A stretch of 64,000 nucleotides of DNA. Origin: an uncultured Pseudomonadota bacterium (lineage in GTDB: Bacteria; Pseudomonadota; Gammaproteobacteria; Methylococcales; Methylomonadaceae). Position 1 is the stretch's first letter; each line of letters opens with the position of its first letter. The notes beneath the pieces were generated by a model. The model was not told the DNA's origin. It was given only the letters and a program-made list of their open reading frames with translations, and ran no database searches. Where the stretch lies: contig CAIPQN010000090.1 in assembly GCA_903867225.1 (NCBI GenBank), forward strand, positions 62,001-126,000, read 5' to 3'. Shown piece by piece: positions 1 through 10,263 of this stretch. The translations under genes and the position numbers were made by a program.

Positions 1-975
1 CAAAATCGTTTCCCAAACATCGCCCGATTCTTGACCTTTTGCTTGTCTATCGGCTTTTGCACTGAGCGTTAGAATTTCAAATAACTGATTGTGTGACAAA
101 CGTTTCAAGGCTTTATCGACTAATCCGACGCGCTTATCCCAAATTTGATTGTTGCGGAAAACCATGTCTTTGCTTTTGCCACTGCTTAATTCGAGATGCA
201 CTTTGCAAAGTGTCCGAGCTTCGCGCATTAACGCCCAAAGGACAACAGGTGGTGCGATTCCTTCATTTCGCAAACCTGCCAATACTTTGAAAATTCGATT
301 CACATTTGCTGCCAAAATCGCATCAATCAATTTAAAAACGTCGTAACGTGAGCTGTCAGCAACCACATCGAAAATTTGGTCTTTTGTTAAAATACTTGCG
401 CCGTAGAGAACATAAAGTTTTTCGATTTCTTGTGCTGCCGCGAGTAAATTACCTTCGACTCGTTCGGCTAATAATAACAGTCCCGCTTTATCTGAATTTA
501 AACCACGTTGTTGTAAGCGATTTTGTAACCACTGTAATAATTCATCACCTTCAAGCGGTTTAACCTGAATGGTCACGCCAACTTTATCAACCGCTTCAAA
601 CCATTTTGTTTTCATTCCAGCGGCGTTTAATTTTCCGCAAGTAATCAATAAAACCGTATCAACAGGTAATTTTTCACAATATGAAATTAATGTTTTCGCG
701 CCTTCATTGCCAAAATTCGCGGTTGGAACGCGCAAATCAATCACTTTTTTGTCGCCAAAAATTGACATGGATTGTGAAGATGTTGTGATTTCAGACCATT
801 CAAAACCCGTATCTGTTGAAAAAATCTCACGCTCTAAAAAACCAGCCTGTTTTGTAGCTTGCCGAATTGAATCCGCCAATTCCACGATTTGTAATGGTTC
901 GTCACCACTAATTAAATAAACCGAGCCAAGATTTTTTTGTAATGATGAAACGAGTTGTTCAGGTTTCAAGCGCAT
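1..975 (-). CDS. holA: DNA polymerase III subunit delta (HolA), C-terminus cut by window edge
   Basis: Delta is the wrench subunit of the clamp loader that opens the beta sliding clamp during replication. The frame is open from an ATG at 975 to the window edge, giving 325 codons without a stop. The family is about 340 residues, so only the last 15-20 are missing. The N-terminus (MRLKPEQL, then YLISGDEPL near residue 20) and the late segments RVEGNLLAAAQEIEKL and GDVWETIL match the E. coli HolA pattern. Its ATG overlaps the lptE stop by one base (TAATG), the usual lptE-holA coupling. nadD, the common next gene, would lie outside the window. The assignment is firm by motif recall, without a database search. 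Confidence 0.9.
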   Translation of the reverse strand, partial: MRLKPEQLVSSLQKNLGSVYLISGDEPLQIVELADSIRQATKQAGFLEREIFSTDTGFEWSEITTSSQSMSIFGDKKVIDLRVPTANFGNEGAKTLISYCEKLPVDTVLLITCGKLNAAGMKTKWFEAVDKVGVTIQVKPLEGDELLQWLQNRLQQRGLNSDKAGLLLLAERVEGNLLAAAQEIEKLYVLYGASILTKDQIFDVVADSSRYDVFKLIDAILAANVNRIFKVLAGLRNEGIAPPVVLWALMREARTLCKVHLELSSGKSKDMVFRNNQIWDKRVGLVDKALKRLSHNQLFEILTLSAKADRQAKGQESGDVWETIL

Positions 976-1478
976 TATTTTTCACTTTTCGCTAATGTGA
1001 AACGCACTTGATTCAAAAGTGTTCGTATAACTTGTTGTGTCATTTCTGCACGCAAAACATTTTCTTCATTATCGCGTGCCAAAATTGCCTGTTGATCGTT
1101 GTAATAATCACGGCGAATTTCTAACGGTTGACGCGGTAATAACACGACATTTTTGGGTGTGCTAAGTTCGTATTCAACCTGATAAATCAATTCATATTCA
1201 TTGGTTTTACCGCGTTCACTTAATGAAACGCCACGTCGGCGAAATTGTTCATCGAATAATGTAATCACCATGCTGGCATTTTCGCGTGATACAAGTTGAG
1301 CGTGTGCCGTTCTTAATTGCAGCAACATTTGATCGCGCAAAGCAGGTGTACCGCCTTCGAGATAAACATTTTTCAATTCAGCAGGTAACGTTTCACCGCC
1401 GCGTGCATGAAAACCACACGCAGTTAGTGTAACGGTCAATAATAAAAGTAACAGTGTGTTTAAGCGGGAATACATCAT
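975..1478 (-). CDS. lptE: LPS-assembly lipoprotein LptE
   Basis: LptE plugs the LptD barrel and helps deliver lipopolysaccharide to the outer leaflet of the outer membrane. The 167-residue product starts with a hydrophobic leucine-rich signal ending in a lipobox, LTAC, with the lipidated cysteine at residue 21. The mature start, CGFHARGG, is typical of LptE. The length fits the family. It is followed directly by holA with a one-base overlap. The leuS gene that precedes lptE in E. coli is not upstream here. The next gene in that direction is an unrelated small protein after a terminator. Confidence 0.92.
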   Translation of the reverse strand: MMYSRLNTLLLLLLTVTLTACGFHARGGETLPAELKNVYLEGGTPALRDQMLLQLRTAHAQLVSRENASMVITLFDEQFRRRGVSLSERGKTNEYELIYQVEYELSTPKNVVLLPRQPLEIRRDYYNDQQAILARDNEENVLRAEMTQQVIRTLLNQVRFTLAKSEK

Positions 1479-1572
1479 GATTTTTTAATTAAGTTTTGAG
1501 ATTTTTTTGCGCGTGTCGAACGGCTTAAAACACGAGCGACGAAGAATATATAAATTGAGGAAGTACAAAGCA

Positions 1573-1602
1573 AAAAAGAGGGCAAAATTTCGCCCTCTTT
1601 TT
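1573..1602 (-). terminator. Rho-independent terminator after the TIGR02647 gene
   Basis: An eleven-base inverted repeat, GCCCTC flanked by A/T runs, has an eight-base loop. It lies 12 bases past the stop of the minus-strand gene ending at 1615. The A-run on the plus strand provides the U-tract of a minus-strand transcript. Confidence 0.8.
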
Positions 1603-1614
1603 AAATTTTAAAAA

Positions 1615-1854
1615 TTAAACTGTTTCAGACAATATCGTCAAAACAGCTTGAACTTTTTCAGCCGCTTCCAATCCTAAATGCGTTAAATAACCACCGTCTT
1701 CATGGTCAACTAATCCTTTGTGGAACAATCGTGCAGTTGCTTCAATGACAGCAGAATCTGCATCTTTGTGAACTTTAATTCCTTCTTGTGTACTGGTTAA
1801 ATTGTAACGTGCTAACACATTCAATTCGTCTACTAATGCTTGGGTGTACAACAT
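1615..1854 (-). CDS. TIGR02647 family small protein
   Basis: This 79-residue acidic protein matches the pattern I recall for the conserved gammaproteobacterial family TIGR02647: an N-terminal LVDELNVLARYNL block, then TQEGIKVHKDA, then GLVDHEDGGYLTHLG. The family has been described as putative DNA-binding because the second half resembles a winged-helix fold ending in a GYLT-type wing. Its function is not established. It is a single-gene unit with its own terminator downstream and sits between lptE and rph. I see no membrane segment or signal peptide. Confidence 0.75.
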   Translation of the reverse strand: MLYTQALVDELNVLARYNLTSTQEGIKVHKDADSAVIEATARLFHKGLVDHEDGGYLTHLGLEAAEKVQAVLTILSETV

Positions 1855-1946
1855 GGCAAATCCTCTTTATTAAAAAATAACACTAAAAAACACAACAACG
1901 ATTTTAATTCTAGCCTTCGCATATTCTTACTGCAATGTAATTTTAG

Positions 1947-2672
1947 CTAAACCTGCACAGATGCAAGGGCTTCTAGCTGTTTGGCTAACAAGGTTTGAAT
2001 TCCACTATTCGCTAATTCTAACAACGCATCGAGTTCATCTTTACGAAACGCATGACCTTCTGCGGTTCCTTGAATTTCAATGAACGCACCAGCATCATTC
2101 ATTACGATATTCATATCGGTTTCTGCATTGCTGTCTTCGTCATAATCTAAATCTAAAACAGGTTCACCATTGAAAATTCCAACTGAAACCGCTGCAATTT
2201 GTCCGTGAATCGGATTAAATTTAATTTGTTTGCGTGACAACATATTTTGAACAGCAAGACATAACGCGACATAACCGCCTGTAATCGCTGCGGTGCGCGT
2301 ACCGCCATCGGCTTGCAAAACATCACAATCAATCGTAATCGTTTGTTCGCCTAACGCTTTCATATCCATGACAGCGCGTAATGAACGCCCAATTAAACGT
2401 TGAATTTCTAACGTGCGTCCGCTTTGTTTACCTTTACTTGCTTCGCGACTCATTCGGCTATGAGTTGAACGTGGCAACATTCCATATTCTGCCGTTACCC
2501 AACCTTCACCTTTACCTTTTAAAAAACGCGGTACGCTTTTATCTACGCTGGCATTACACAAAACTTTGGTATCACCAAATTCAATTAAAACTGAACCTTC
2601 AGCGTATTTGGTATAACCACAAGTCAGTTTAATTTCTCTTAATTGCGCGGCATCGCGTCCACTCGGTCTCAT
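1947..2672 (-). CDS. rph: Ribonuclease PH
   Basis: RNase PH is a phosphate-dependent 3'-5' exoribonuclease that trims tRNA 3' ends. The 241-residue product begins [12 protein letters not shown], the family N-terminus. It carries the [15 protein letters not shown] block and the active-site stretch [23 protein letters not shown] lies one codon upstream. The ATG at 2672 is preferred because GAGGAG sits eight bases before it and family members start MRPSGR. It is divergent from yicC, an arrangement shared with E. coli. The window alone cannot tell which of the two is controlled by the 140-bp spacer. Confidence 0.95.
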   Translation of the reverse strand: MRPSGRDAAQLREIKLTCGYTKYAEGSVLIEFGDTKVLCNASVDKSVPRFLKGKGEGWVTAEYGMLPRSTHSRMSREASKGKQSGRTLEIQRLIGRSLRAVMDMKALGEQTITIDCDVLQADGGTRTAAITGGYVALCLAVQNMLSRKQIKFNPIHGQIAAVSVGIFNGEPVLDLDYDEDSNAETDMNIVMNDAGAFIEIQGTAEGHAFRKDELDALLELANSGIQTLLAKQLEALASVQV

Positions 2673-2811
2673 CAATTTAACTCCTCAAAATAAAGTTGTT
2701 GCACAGTATAACTTATAAAGATGGCGCGTGAACGCAGAGTTAAATGGTGCAAGCCACGCCGCGCACGGTTAGAATGGTGCTTACTTCTTTATCAAAAATA
2801 TAGGAAAAAAA

Positions 2812-3678
2812 ATGATTAAAAGTATGACTGCGTTTTCAAATGGTGAAATGGAATTAGGTGATTTGACAGTAAATTGTGAATTGCGAACGGTGAATCATCG
2901 TTATTGTGATATTACGCTCAAAATCCCAGACAGATTACGGTTTATCGAAGGCGACGCACGCAGCATTATTAGTGGGAAAATCAATCGTGGCAAAATCGAA
3001 TGCGCGTTGAGTTATAAAAAACAAAACCGTGATGGACAATCATTTAACATCAATTTAGAAGCGGTAGCAGCGTTTTTAAAAGCAACGCAACAAATTGAAC
3101 ATTTGATGCAATCGCCCGCTCGATTTTCCGCGTTGGATATTTTGGCATTGCCCGCTATTCAAAATGAAAACAGTGTAGATAGACAATTATTACACGATGG
3201 TTTGGTGACGTTGATTCAACGCACACTCACGCAATTGATTGAAACTCGTGAACGTGAAGGTCGGCAACTTGGCGCATTGATTGAAGAACGCTGTTACAAA
3301 ATGCAAACATTTGTCACGCAAGCCGCACAACGAATGCCTGAAGTTCTCATCAACATTCGCACGAAATTACAAGAGCGTGTAACAGAATTAGTGGCAAATC
3401 CAGACCCCGATCGCCTTGAACAAGAGTTAGTGCATTTGACGCAAAAACTCGATATTGCTGAAGAATTAGATCGTTTGAATACGCACATTAACGAAGTGTT
3501 ACGGATTGTAAAACAAACCGAACCCGTTGGCAGACGCTTGGATTTTTTGATGCAAGAAATGAATCGTGAAGCAAACACACTTGGCTCGAAAGCTGCTGAT
3601 ATTGAAATGACCCAAATCGCGATTGAACTAAAAGTGTTAATTGAACAAATGCGCGAGCAAATCCAAAACATTGAATAA
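2812..3678 (+). CDS. yicC: YicC family endoribonuclease-related protein
   Basis: YicC proteins are about 290 residues and have been linked to RNA turnover, including endoribonuclease activity and small-RNA decay in E. coli. This 288-residue product has the family start MIKSMTAFSNGE and the ELRTVNHRYCDI motif near residue 23. The C-terminal DUF1732 signature reads QEMNREANTLGSKA, near residues 249-262. The ATG follows a purine-rich AGGAAAAAA stretch. The rph/yicC divergent pair is conserved in enterics. nnrS follows four bases downstream, so the two are probably co-transcribed. Confidence 0.93.
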   Translation: MIKSMTAFSNGEMELGDLTVNCELRTVNHRYCDITLKIPDRLRFIEGDARSIISGKINRGKIECALSYKKQNRDGQSFNINLEAVAAFLKATQQIEHLMQSPARFSALDILALPAIQNENSVDRQLLHDGLVTLIQRTLTQLIETREREGRQLGALIEERCYKMQTFVTQAAQRMPEVLINIRTKLQERVTELVANPDPDRLEQELVHLTQKLDIAEELDRLNTHINEVLRIVKQTEPVGRRLDFLMQEMNREANTLGSKAADIEMTQIAIELKVLIEQMREQIQNIE

Positions 3679-3682
3679 CATT

Positions 3683-4852
3683 ATGAAACCCACCACTATT
3701 TTTAATTACCCATTATTTTCTTTAGGCTTTAGAACCTTCTTTTTGCTTGCTGGTTTTGCTGCATTAGCGTTATTGATTATTTGGCAAGCCATAACACAAG
3801 GCTCAATCAGTCATTCTGCATATTTTACTGACACTTATTGGCACGCCCATGAAATGCTGCTCGGTTATACCGTTGCGGTAATTTCAGGTTTTTTACTCAC
3901 GGCTGTCAGCAATTGGACGGGTAAAATCACGTTACAAGGTGAGGCGTTATTCGGTTTGAGTTTGTTATGGTTGTATGGGCGAATTTTACCGTTTTATGCA
4001 GGTTCGTTACCTGATGGATTGATTGCCTTGGTGGATTTCGCGTTTTTACCTGTGCTGATTTACGTCGTTGCGAACACGTTAATTCGCACAAAAAATTATA
4101 AAAATTTATTGTTTGTCGGTTTGTTGATGTTGTTAATGTTGGGTAATGGTTTGATTCACGCACAAATGTTGGCTCTTTGTCAAAATAGTGCAGCGATTGG
4201 AATTCAAATTGTGATTGCAACAATTGTATTGATGATTTTAGTAATTGCGGGTCGTGTATTTCCCTTTTTCACTGAAAAAGGATTGAAAGGTATTCTAATT
4301 CCCCGTAATTCATTGCTCGATGCGTTAGCGATTGGCAGTGCGGCATTATTATTCACGCTCCAATTATTTGGTATTTCAGGCACATTTTTAGCGTTAACAG
4401 CGTTAATTACGGCGATATTAAATGGCTGGCGATTAGCAAGTTGGTTCGTGTTTAGAATTTGGTTTGTGCCATTATTGTGGGTGTTATATTTAGGTTATGG
4501 TTGGTTGATTTTAGGTTTTATTTTTACTGCGTTTGCAGAGTGGAAAATAATTTTGCCGTCGTTAGCGTTACACGCTTTTACGGTAGGAGGCATTGGTGTT
4601 TTGACATTGGGCATGATGGCGCGAGTGTCATTAGGTCACACAGGACGCACGATGAAAGCCTCGAATGCAGTTACGATAGCGTTTGTTTTGATGAATATAG
4701 CTACGTTATTTAGAGTAATTTTGCCTGCCATCATTGTTTCGTGGTCTAGCGTGTTAATTTATATTTCAACATTAGCTTGGTTAGCAGCATTTGCATTATT
4801 TATTTTTGTTTATGCACCAATGCTTCTTGGTAGGGGAATTGAGCGAATTTAA
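3683..4852 (+). CDS. nnrS: NnrS family haem/copper membrane protein
   Basis: NnrS proteins are polytopic inner-membrane proteins linked to the response to nitric oxide and to denitrification. The 389-residue product is almost entirely hydrophobic, with about twelve predicted helices. It starts MKPTTIFNYPLFSLGFRTFFLLAG, with FRTFF typical of the family. It also has the WHAHEMLLGY motif near residue 54 and the late GGIGVLTLGMMARVSLGHTGR block. The frame is open upstream inside yicC, but ATG 3683 fits the family start. A NO-related role would suit the napDABC nitrate reductase genes 27 kb away, but the two are not linked. Confidence 0.88.
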   Translation: MKPTTIFNYPLFSLGFRTFFLLAGFAALALLIIWQAITQGSISHSAYFTDTYWHAHEMLLGYTVAVISGFLLTAVSNWTGKITLQGEALFGLSLLWLYGRILPFYAGSLPDGLIALVDFAFLPVLIYVVANTLIRTKNYKNLLFVGLLMLLMLGNGLIHAQMLALCQNSAAIGIQIVIATIVLMILVIAGRVFPFFTEKGLKGILIPRNSLLDALAIGSAALLFTLQLFGISGTFLALTALITAILNGWRLASWFVFRIWFVPLLWVLYLGYGWLILGFIFTAFAEWKIILPSLALHAFTVGGIGVLTLGMMARVSLGHTGRTMKASNAVTIAFVLMNIATLFRVILPAIIVSWSSVLIYISTLAWLAAFALFIFVYAPMLLGRGIERI

Positions 4853-4876
4853 TCTCAGTGAGGCTTGACAGGGTAA

Positions 4877-4914
4877 AAAAAACCGCCTTTCGGAAAATCA
4901 AGAGGCGGTTTTTT
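4877..4914. terminator. Bidirectional terminator between nnrS and dapD
   Basis: The stem AAAAAACCGCCT / AGGCGGTTTTTT encloses a 14-base loop. It has an A-run on one side and a T-run on the other, so it can stop both the plus-strand nnrS transcript and the convergent minus-strand dapD transcript. Confidence 0.85.
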
Positions 4915-4922
4915 TGTGTTGT

Positions 4923-5741
4923 TTAATCGCGCAACAATTCGTTAATGCCTGTTTTGCTACGAGTACGTTCATCGACTTGTTTGATAATTACCGCGCAATA
5001 CAAGCTGTAAGAACCATCCGACGAAGGTAAATTCCCCGACACAACAACCGAACCTGCTGGAATGCGACCATAAGTGATTTCACCTGTCATGCGGTTAAAA
5101 ATTTTGGTGCTTTGACCAATATAAACGCCCATCGAAATCACACAACCGTCTTCCACAATCACGCCTTCAACCACTTCGGAACGTGCGCCGATGAAGCAAT
5201 TGTCACCAATAATCGTTGGATTCGCTTGTAACGGTTCTAACACACCGCCGATTCCTACGCCGCCTGACAAATGCACGTTTTTACCGATTTGAGCGCATGA
5301 ACCGACCGTCACCCAAGTATCAACCATCGTGCCGCTATCGACATACGCGCCAATGTTGACGTAAGACGGCATTAAAATAGTACCAGATGCGATAAATGAA
5401 CCGTGACGTGCGACGGCATTTGGTACAACTCGAACACCTGCCGCAGCAAAATCGGCTTCGCTGTAATTTGAAAATTTGCTTTCAACTTTGTCGTAATAGC
5501 GCGTGTTGCCACCGTCCATCACACGGTTGTCGTTGATTCTGAATGACAATAAAACCGCTTTTTTCAACCATTGATGTGTGACCCAATCGCCGTCGATTTT
5601 TTCAGCGACGCGCAATCTTCCACAATCGAGTAAGTTAATCGTTTCGGTGACAGCTTCGCGGACTTCTGCCGTTGCATTTGCTGGAGTGATTTCAGCGCGA
5701 ATTTCAAACGCGGCGTTAATGATATTTTCTAAATGGGTCAT
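4923..5741 (-). CDS. dapD: 2,3,4,5-tetrahydropyridine-2,6-dicarboxylate N-succinyltransferase
   Basis: DapD transfers succinyl from succinyl-CoA to tetrahydrodipicolinate in the succinylase branch of lysine and meso-diaminopimelate synthesis. The product is 272 residues (E. coli has 274). It has an N-terminal helical part with CGRLRVAEK and FRINDN, then a left-handed beta-helix of hexapeptide repeats from about residue 110 ([19 protein letters not shown]). Later motifs include [10 protein letters not shown] and [17 protein letters not shown]. It lies two bases downstream of dapC in the same direction, so the two consecutive pathway enzymes are probably co-transcribed. Confidence 0.95.
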   Translation of the reverse strand: MTHLENIINAAFEIRAEITPANATAEVREAVTETINLLDCGRLRVAEKIDGDWVTHQWLKKAVLLSFRINDNRVMDGGNTRYYDKVESKFSNYSEADFAAAGVRVVPNAVARHGSFIASGTILMPSYVNIGAYVDSGTMVDTWVTVGSCAQIGKNVHLSGGVGIGGVLEPLQANPTIIGDNCFIGARSEVVEGVIVEDGCVISMGVYIGQSTKIFNRMTGEITYGRIPAGSVVVSGNLPSSDGSYSLYCAVIIKQVDERTRSKTGINELLRD

Positions 5742-5743
5742 GA

Positions 5744-6937
5744 TTATTTTTGTAAGTTGTTAATGAAATTTTTAATACGTTTCGCCGCTTCAATACATTC
5801 TGCAAGTGGCGCGACTAGGGCAATTCTAACATGATTCGCCGCTGGATTTACGCCCACAAATTCACGCGATAAAAAACTGCCTGCTAAAACCGTGACGTTT
5901 TCTTGAGCAAAAAGCTGTTGGGTAAAATCGGTGTCTGAAATCGATGTTTTGAGCCAAATATAAAAGCTCGCGGGTGGTTTTTGAATCTCACAAACGTCTT
6001 TTAAAATTTCGACAAACGCCGCAAATTTTTCACGGTACAAACGACGATTTTCAACAACGTGCGCTTCATCTTGCCACGCGGCAATGCTGGCATATTGCGT
6101 TGGTAAGGACATCGCGCAACCGTGATAAGTTCGATAGGCAAAATAGTTTTTCAAAATTTCAGCATTACCCGCGACAAATCCTGACCGCAAACCCGCGCAA
6201 TTTGAACGTTTCGACAAACTGTGAAATACCACGCAGCGTTTGAATTCACGATTGCCCATTTTCGCTGCAACTTCCAAAAGTCCAACGGGCGGATTCGCTT
6301 CATCGTCATACAATTCGCTATAACATTCGTCAGATGCAATTACAAAATCATATTTTTCAGCTAACGTTAAAACGGTTTCAAAATCTGTTTCGTCCATGAC
6401 TGAACCGCTCGGATTCGTGGGCGAACAAATATAAAGTAATTGGCAACGTTCCCAAACGTCAGCGGGAACGGTTGCAAAATCAGGCAAATAATTGGTTTCA
6501 GCTGTGGCGTTTAAAAAATACGGTTCTGCGCCCGCCAATAACGCCGCGCCTTCGTAAATTTGATAAAACGGATTTGGCATGACAACGAGTGGATTTTTTG
6601 CCGCATCAATCACACATTGTGCGAACGAAAATAACGCCTCGCGCGTGCCATTCACTGGCAAAACTTGGGTTTCAGGATTCACGTCGCAAGTAAAACGTTT
6701 GCCTAACCAATCGGCAATGGCTTCACGCAATTTTGGAATACCTTTGGTTGTTGGATAATTGGAAATGCTGTTCAAATTTTCAATCAAAACATCTTTGATA
6801 AATTGCGGCGTGGCGTGTGCAGGTTCGCCAATCGACAAGGTAATCGGCGATTTACTGGCGGGTGGCGTAATGCCATTTTTCAATTGTGCCAATTTTTCAA
6901 ATGGATATGGATGTAAGTTTTTTAAATTTGGATTCAT
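5744..6937 (-). CDS. dapC: Succinyldiaminopimelate transaminase
   Basis: DapC is a PLP-dependent class I/II aminotransferase that makes N-succinyl-LL-diaminopimelate, the step after DapD. The 397-residue product starts with the family N-terminus [16 protein letters not shown]. It has the substrate loop [10 protein letters not shown] (35-44), the [10 protein letters not shown] block (169-178), and the PLP lysine at residue 243 within SLSKRSN. The dapC-dapD pairing supports this specificity over other aminotransferases. The M48 peptidase gene upstream ends four bases before it, so a longer transcript is likely. Confidence 0.93.
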   Translation of the reverse strand: MNPNLKNLHPYPFEKLAQLKNGITPPASKSPITLSIGEPAHATPQFIKDVLIENLNSISNYPTTKGIPKLREAIADWLGKRFTCDVNPETQVLPVNGTREALFSFAQCVIDAAKNPLVVMPNPFYQIYEGAALLAGAEPYFLNATAETNYLPDFATVPADVWERCQLLYICSPTNPSGSVMDETDFETVLTLAEKYDFVIASDECYSELYDDEANPPVGLLEVAAKMGNREFKRCVVFHSLSKRSNCAGLRSGFVAGNAEILKNYFAYRTYHGCAMSLPTQYASIAAWQDEAHVVENRRLYREKFAAFVEILKDVCEIQKPPASFYIWLKTSISDTDFTQQLFAQENVTVLAGSFLSREFVGVNPAANHVRIALVAPLAECIEAAKRIKNFINNLQK

Positions 6938-6940
6938 AAA

Positions 6941-7708
6941 TTATCGACACTTTGGGATTTTGCCAGCGGCTTGCGCTTGTTTGTAAAGCTCCAACGCTTT
7001 TGGCATGTGTTCTTGTAATTGCTGAATGCGCGTGGCGTGTGCGGGATGGGTAGACATAAACTCCATCGGTTGATTTTGCGCGGCTTGTTCCATTTTCTGC
7101 CACAATTTCACGCTGTCTTCTGGATTAAATCCCGCTTTTGCCATCAAATCCACGCCAATCATATCGGCTTCACTTTCATGTGTGCGACTGTAAGGCATCA
7201 ACACGCCATATTTCGCGCCCAAACCTAAACCGCCCATGATTAACGGATTTTGCCCGAGTTCAGTTTGCTGAATCATGCCCATGCCTTGTTGTACCAACGT
7301 TTCTTGCGACGCACGTTCATTACTGTGTCGCGCCAAAACGTGTCCAACTTCGTGACCCAAAACCGCCGCGAGTTGATCTTGATTATCGACTAATTGCATC
7401 ATGCCAGTATGAACACCGATTTTTGCACCTGGCAACGCAAACGCATTGAGTGTTTTATCTTCAAACACAACAACTTCCCAATTTTGTCCCATCCCGCGTG
7501 TGAGTTCAGTTACGATACATTGAGCGGTTTGGTTGTATTGTGTTTCACCGCTAATCGGTTTTTCTTTTTTTAGTTGGTCAAATGCTTGTAAACCCATTTG
7601 GCTCATTTGTGCGTCTGGCATAAAAATTAGCTGATTGCGTCCTGTTGGGCTAGTGGCACAGGCAGTTAAATTGCCAATTATCAAAGCGATACCTAATTTT
7701 TTAAACAT
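6941..7708 (-). CDS. M48 family zinc metalloprotease, lipoprotein
   Basis: This is a 255-residue periplasmic or outer-membrane-anchored metalloprotease like LoiP/YcaL, presumably used in envelope quality control. The signal ends NLTAC with the lipidated cysteine at residue 17, followed by ATSPTGRNQL as in the family. The zinc site is HEVGH at 119-123, and the third ligand lies in THESEADMIG (176-185). It has no TPR tail, so it is not BepA. It is co-directional with dapC, four bases away. There is no obvious functional link to lysine synthesis, only transcriptional adjacency. Confidence 0.9.
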   Translation of the reverse strand: MFKKLGIALIIGNLTACATSPTGRNQLIFMPDAQMSQMGLQAFDQLKKEKPISGETQYNQTAQCIVTELTRGMGQNWEVVVFEDKTLNAFALPGAKIGVHTGMMQLVDNQDQLAAVLGHEVGHVLARHSNERASQETLVQQGMGMIQQTELGQNPLIMGGLGLGAKYGVLMPYSRTHESEADMIGVDLMAKAGFNPEDSVKLWQKMEQAAQNQPMEFMSTHPAHATRIQQLQEHMPKALELYKQAQAAGKIPKCR

Positions 7709-7741
7709 TTCTCAACCCTTTAGAAATTTGTGATTTTGCAT

Positions 7742-8452
7742 TTAACGCAAGCCTATTTCAGTAACAATCACATCAATGCCGCTTTGTTTTAATCGCGCTC
7801 GAATCGTGCTGACACTGCTCATTTGTGCATAAGGTCCCATTTTGATGCGATGATAAATTGTTTCACCAACCTTGCCCTTTTCAACTCTCGCTTCAATTCC
7901 CATTGCTTCTAAATTTGCTCGCATTTTTTCAGCATCAACAAAATTTTTAAATGAACCTGCTTGCATCATATAAGTTGCAGATGATTTTGCGGAATTTTCT
8001 GTTGGGATAGTTTGTGATGACGTGGTATCAACCGAATCAATTGGCATTTCAGCGGGTTGAGTAACTACTTCTGCATGAGTTCGAGTCATGATTTCATGTT
8101 CTGGAATGACGACTTCTTTTTCTTGCAAAATGGTGTAAAACTCAAATTGCGGCGCGTCACCATTTGCTAATTCTGTCGCCACTTCTGGTGGCAGAGAATC
8201 AGGCTGTTGCTCTAATTTTTCAACCATTTCTGATGATAAACGTTCTGGCTGAACTACTTGTACAACAGAAGCAATCACGGGGTTTTGTGGTAAATGTTGT
8301 TTTAGTTTTTTCAAACCATTACTTTTTAAGTACACGCAAAAAACCACGAAGCCAATCAGTAAGCCAGTTATAAACATCCACTTAAACGCCCCCCCTGATT
8401 TTTCAGGTGGACGGTGACGGTTATTTCTATTTTTATTATTTCGATTAGACAT
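7742..8452 (-). CDS. SPOR domain membrane protein, FtsN-like
   Basis: The 236-residue single-pass inner-membrane protein has a short basic cytoplasmic tail of Asn/Arg repeats, a membrane helix at about 24-42, a periplasmic linker rich in Pro, Glu and Thr, and a C-terminal SPOR domain from about residue 160. SPOR domains bind denuded septal peptidoglycan. A SPOR protein directly after argS is a recurrent gammaproteobacterial arrangement and is often annotated as FtsN. The N-terminal tail is compatible with FtsN, but the essential FtsN core region cannot be confirmed by eye. Its ATG directly abuts the argS stop codon. Confidence 0.85.
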   Translation of the reverse strand: MSNRNNKNRNNRHRPPEKSGGAFKWMFITGLLIGFVVFCVYLKSNGLKKLKQHLPQNPVIASVVQVVQPERLSSEMVEKLEQQPDSLPPEVATELANGDAPQFEFYTILQEKEVVIPEHEIMTRTHAEVVTQPAEMPIDSVDTTSSQTIPTENSAKSSATYMMQAGSFKNFVDAEKMRANLEAMGIEARVEKGKVGETIYHRIKMGPYAQMSSVSTIRARLKQSGIDVIVTEIGLR

Positions 8453-10210
8453 TTACATTGCTTCGGGTGCGCTAATGCCTAATAACGTCAAGCCATTCGC
8501 TAACACTTGTCGTACCGATGTAATTAAATTTAATCGTGCATTTCGCAACGTATCATTTTCAACTAAGAATTGATGCGCGTTGTAATAAGTATGGAAATCA
8601 GTTGCTAATTCACGCAAATAATTGATGAGTAAATGTGGTTCATATTGCGTCGCGGCACGTTCAATCACTTCGGGATAACGCGCTAAAGTCGTTAATAAAA
8701 CAGTTTCGTGTTCAGCATTTAGTTCAGCTAAATTCGCCATTCCTAACGTAATATCTTGGGTAAATCCTTTTTCACCGTGTGTACGAAAAACGCTGCAAAC
8801 TCTGGCGTGTGCATATTGAACGTAGAAAACAGGATTTTCGTTTGATTTGGATTTTGCGAGTTCTAAATCGAAATCCATGTGTTGCTCGCTGCGACGCATC
8901 ACATAGAAAAATCGTGCTGCATCTTTGCCCACTTCGTCGCGCAATTCGCGTAATGTCACGAATTCACCTGAACGCGTGGACATTGACACTTTTTCTTCGC
9001 CGCGCCACAAGCTAGCGAATTGAACCAGTAACACATTTAATTTTGTCGCATCTGCACCTAAAGCGATTAAAGCCGCTTTCACACGCGGAATATAACCGTG
9101 ATGATCCGCGCCCCAAATGTCGATTAATACATCAAAACCGCGTTCCAATTTGTTCCAATGATATGCAATATCGGACGCGAAATACGTCGGTTGACCGTTG
9201 TCACGAATGACCACGCGGTCTTTTTCGTCACCCAATTCGCTAGATTTAAACCAAATCGCGCCGTCTTTTTCGTATAAATAATTGTTTGATTTTAAAACGG
9301 CTAACGCTTTATCAATCGAACCATCGTCCATCAATGAACGTTCTGAAAACCACTGATTATACGTCGTACCGAATTCGGCTAAATCGTCTTTGATGTCGCC
9401 TAAAATATCGTTTAAACCTGTGTCGAAAACCACACGATAATCGGCATTTAATAATTCTTTGGCGCGTGAAATCAGTGCGTCGATGTAAATTTCTTTGTCG
9501 CCGCCTTCGGGTTCATCAAGGGGTAAATTTGCAAAAACGATTTCACTTGAACGCGCAAATTTTTTACTGTGTTGGTCAATTAATTTTTGAGCAATATCGC
9601 GCACATATTCGCCACGATACGCATTACTTGGAAAAATGAATGTTTCGCCACTGGCTTCTAAATATCGCAACCACACGCTCGTTGCCAAAATATCCATTTG
9701 CCGCCCTGCGTCATTGACATAATACTCACGGTGAACGTCAAAACCTGTTGCAATGAGTAAATTTCCAACCACTGAGCCATAAGCCGCACCACGCCCATGT
9801 CCAACGTGCAAAGGTCCCGTTGGATTTGCCGATACAAATTCGACTTGCACTTTTTTACCCGCGCCAATTTGGCTCAATCCAAATTTTTCACCAGCTGCTT
9901 GAATATCCGCAATTACTTGATATTGCGCGTTTGGATTCATAAAAAAGTTGATAAACCCTGCACCAGCAATTTCAACTTTCAAAATCGCTTCATTTACAGG
10001 TAACGCGGCAATAATTTGTTCAGCAAGTTGGCGTGGATTTGTTTTTGCTGATTTAGCTAATATCAACGCGATATTTGTAGCAAAATCACCGTGAGCAACA
10101 TCACGAGTACGTTCAATATGTACCGAAGGATTTAAATCAGCGGCTAATATATTTTGCGTTTGCAAAGTTGCCAAGGATTGAGAAATAAAGGTTTCGAGTT
10201 GTTTTTTCAT
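8453..10210 (-). CDS. argS: Arginine--tRNA ligase
   Basis: This class I synthetase charges tRNA-Arg. The product is 585 residues (E. coli has 577). The N-terminal additional domain contains [10 protein letters not shown] (40-49). The HIGH motif appears as [14 protein letters not shown] with HVGH at 135-138, and the KMSKS-equivalent loop reads [11 protein letters not shown]. The C-terminal anticodon domain ends in ALBP-like helices. The SPOR gene begins immediately after its stop, so the two are translationally adjacent. The start is supported by the family N-terminus [13 protein letters not shown]. Confidence 0.96.
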   Translation of the reverse strand: MKKQLETFISQSLATLQTQNILAADLNPSVHIERTRDVAHGDFATNIALILAKSAKTNPRQLAEQIIAALPVNEAILKVEIAGAGFINFFMNPNAQYQVIADIQAAGEKFGLSQIGAGKKVQVEFVSANPTGPLHVGHGRGAAYGSVVGNLLIATGFDVHREYYVNDAGRQMDILATSVWLRYLEASGETFIFPSNAYRGEYVRDIAQKLIDQHSKKFARSSEIVFANLPLDEPEGGDKEIYIDALISRAKELLNADYRVVFDTGLNDILGDIKDDLAEFGTTYNQWFSERSLMDDGSIDKALAVLKSNNYLYEKDGAIWFKSSELGDEKDRVVIRDNGQPTYFASDIAYHWNKLERGFDVLIDIWGADHHGYIPRVKAALIALGADATKLNVLLVQFASLWRGEEKVSMSTRSGEFVTLRELRDEVGKDAARFFYVMRRSEQHMDFDLELAKSKSNENPVFYVQYAHARVCSVFRTHGEKGFTQDITLGMANLAELNAEHETVLLTTLARYPEVIERAATQYEPHLLINYLRELATDFHTYYNAHQFLVENDTLRNARLNLITSVRQVLANGLTLLGISAPEAM

Positions 10211-10263
10211 TGCGTTGGAAATAGTCTAAAAATTAGGGCGCATTATCCATTAAAGCCGTTAAT

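Noticed and set aside
569-919. A 116-codon plus-strand frame opposite holA
   Set aside because: The minus-strand HolA reading is continuous and family-like, while the plus-strand product has no recognisable motif and no ribosome site.
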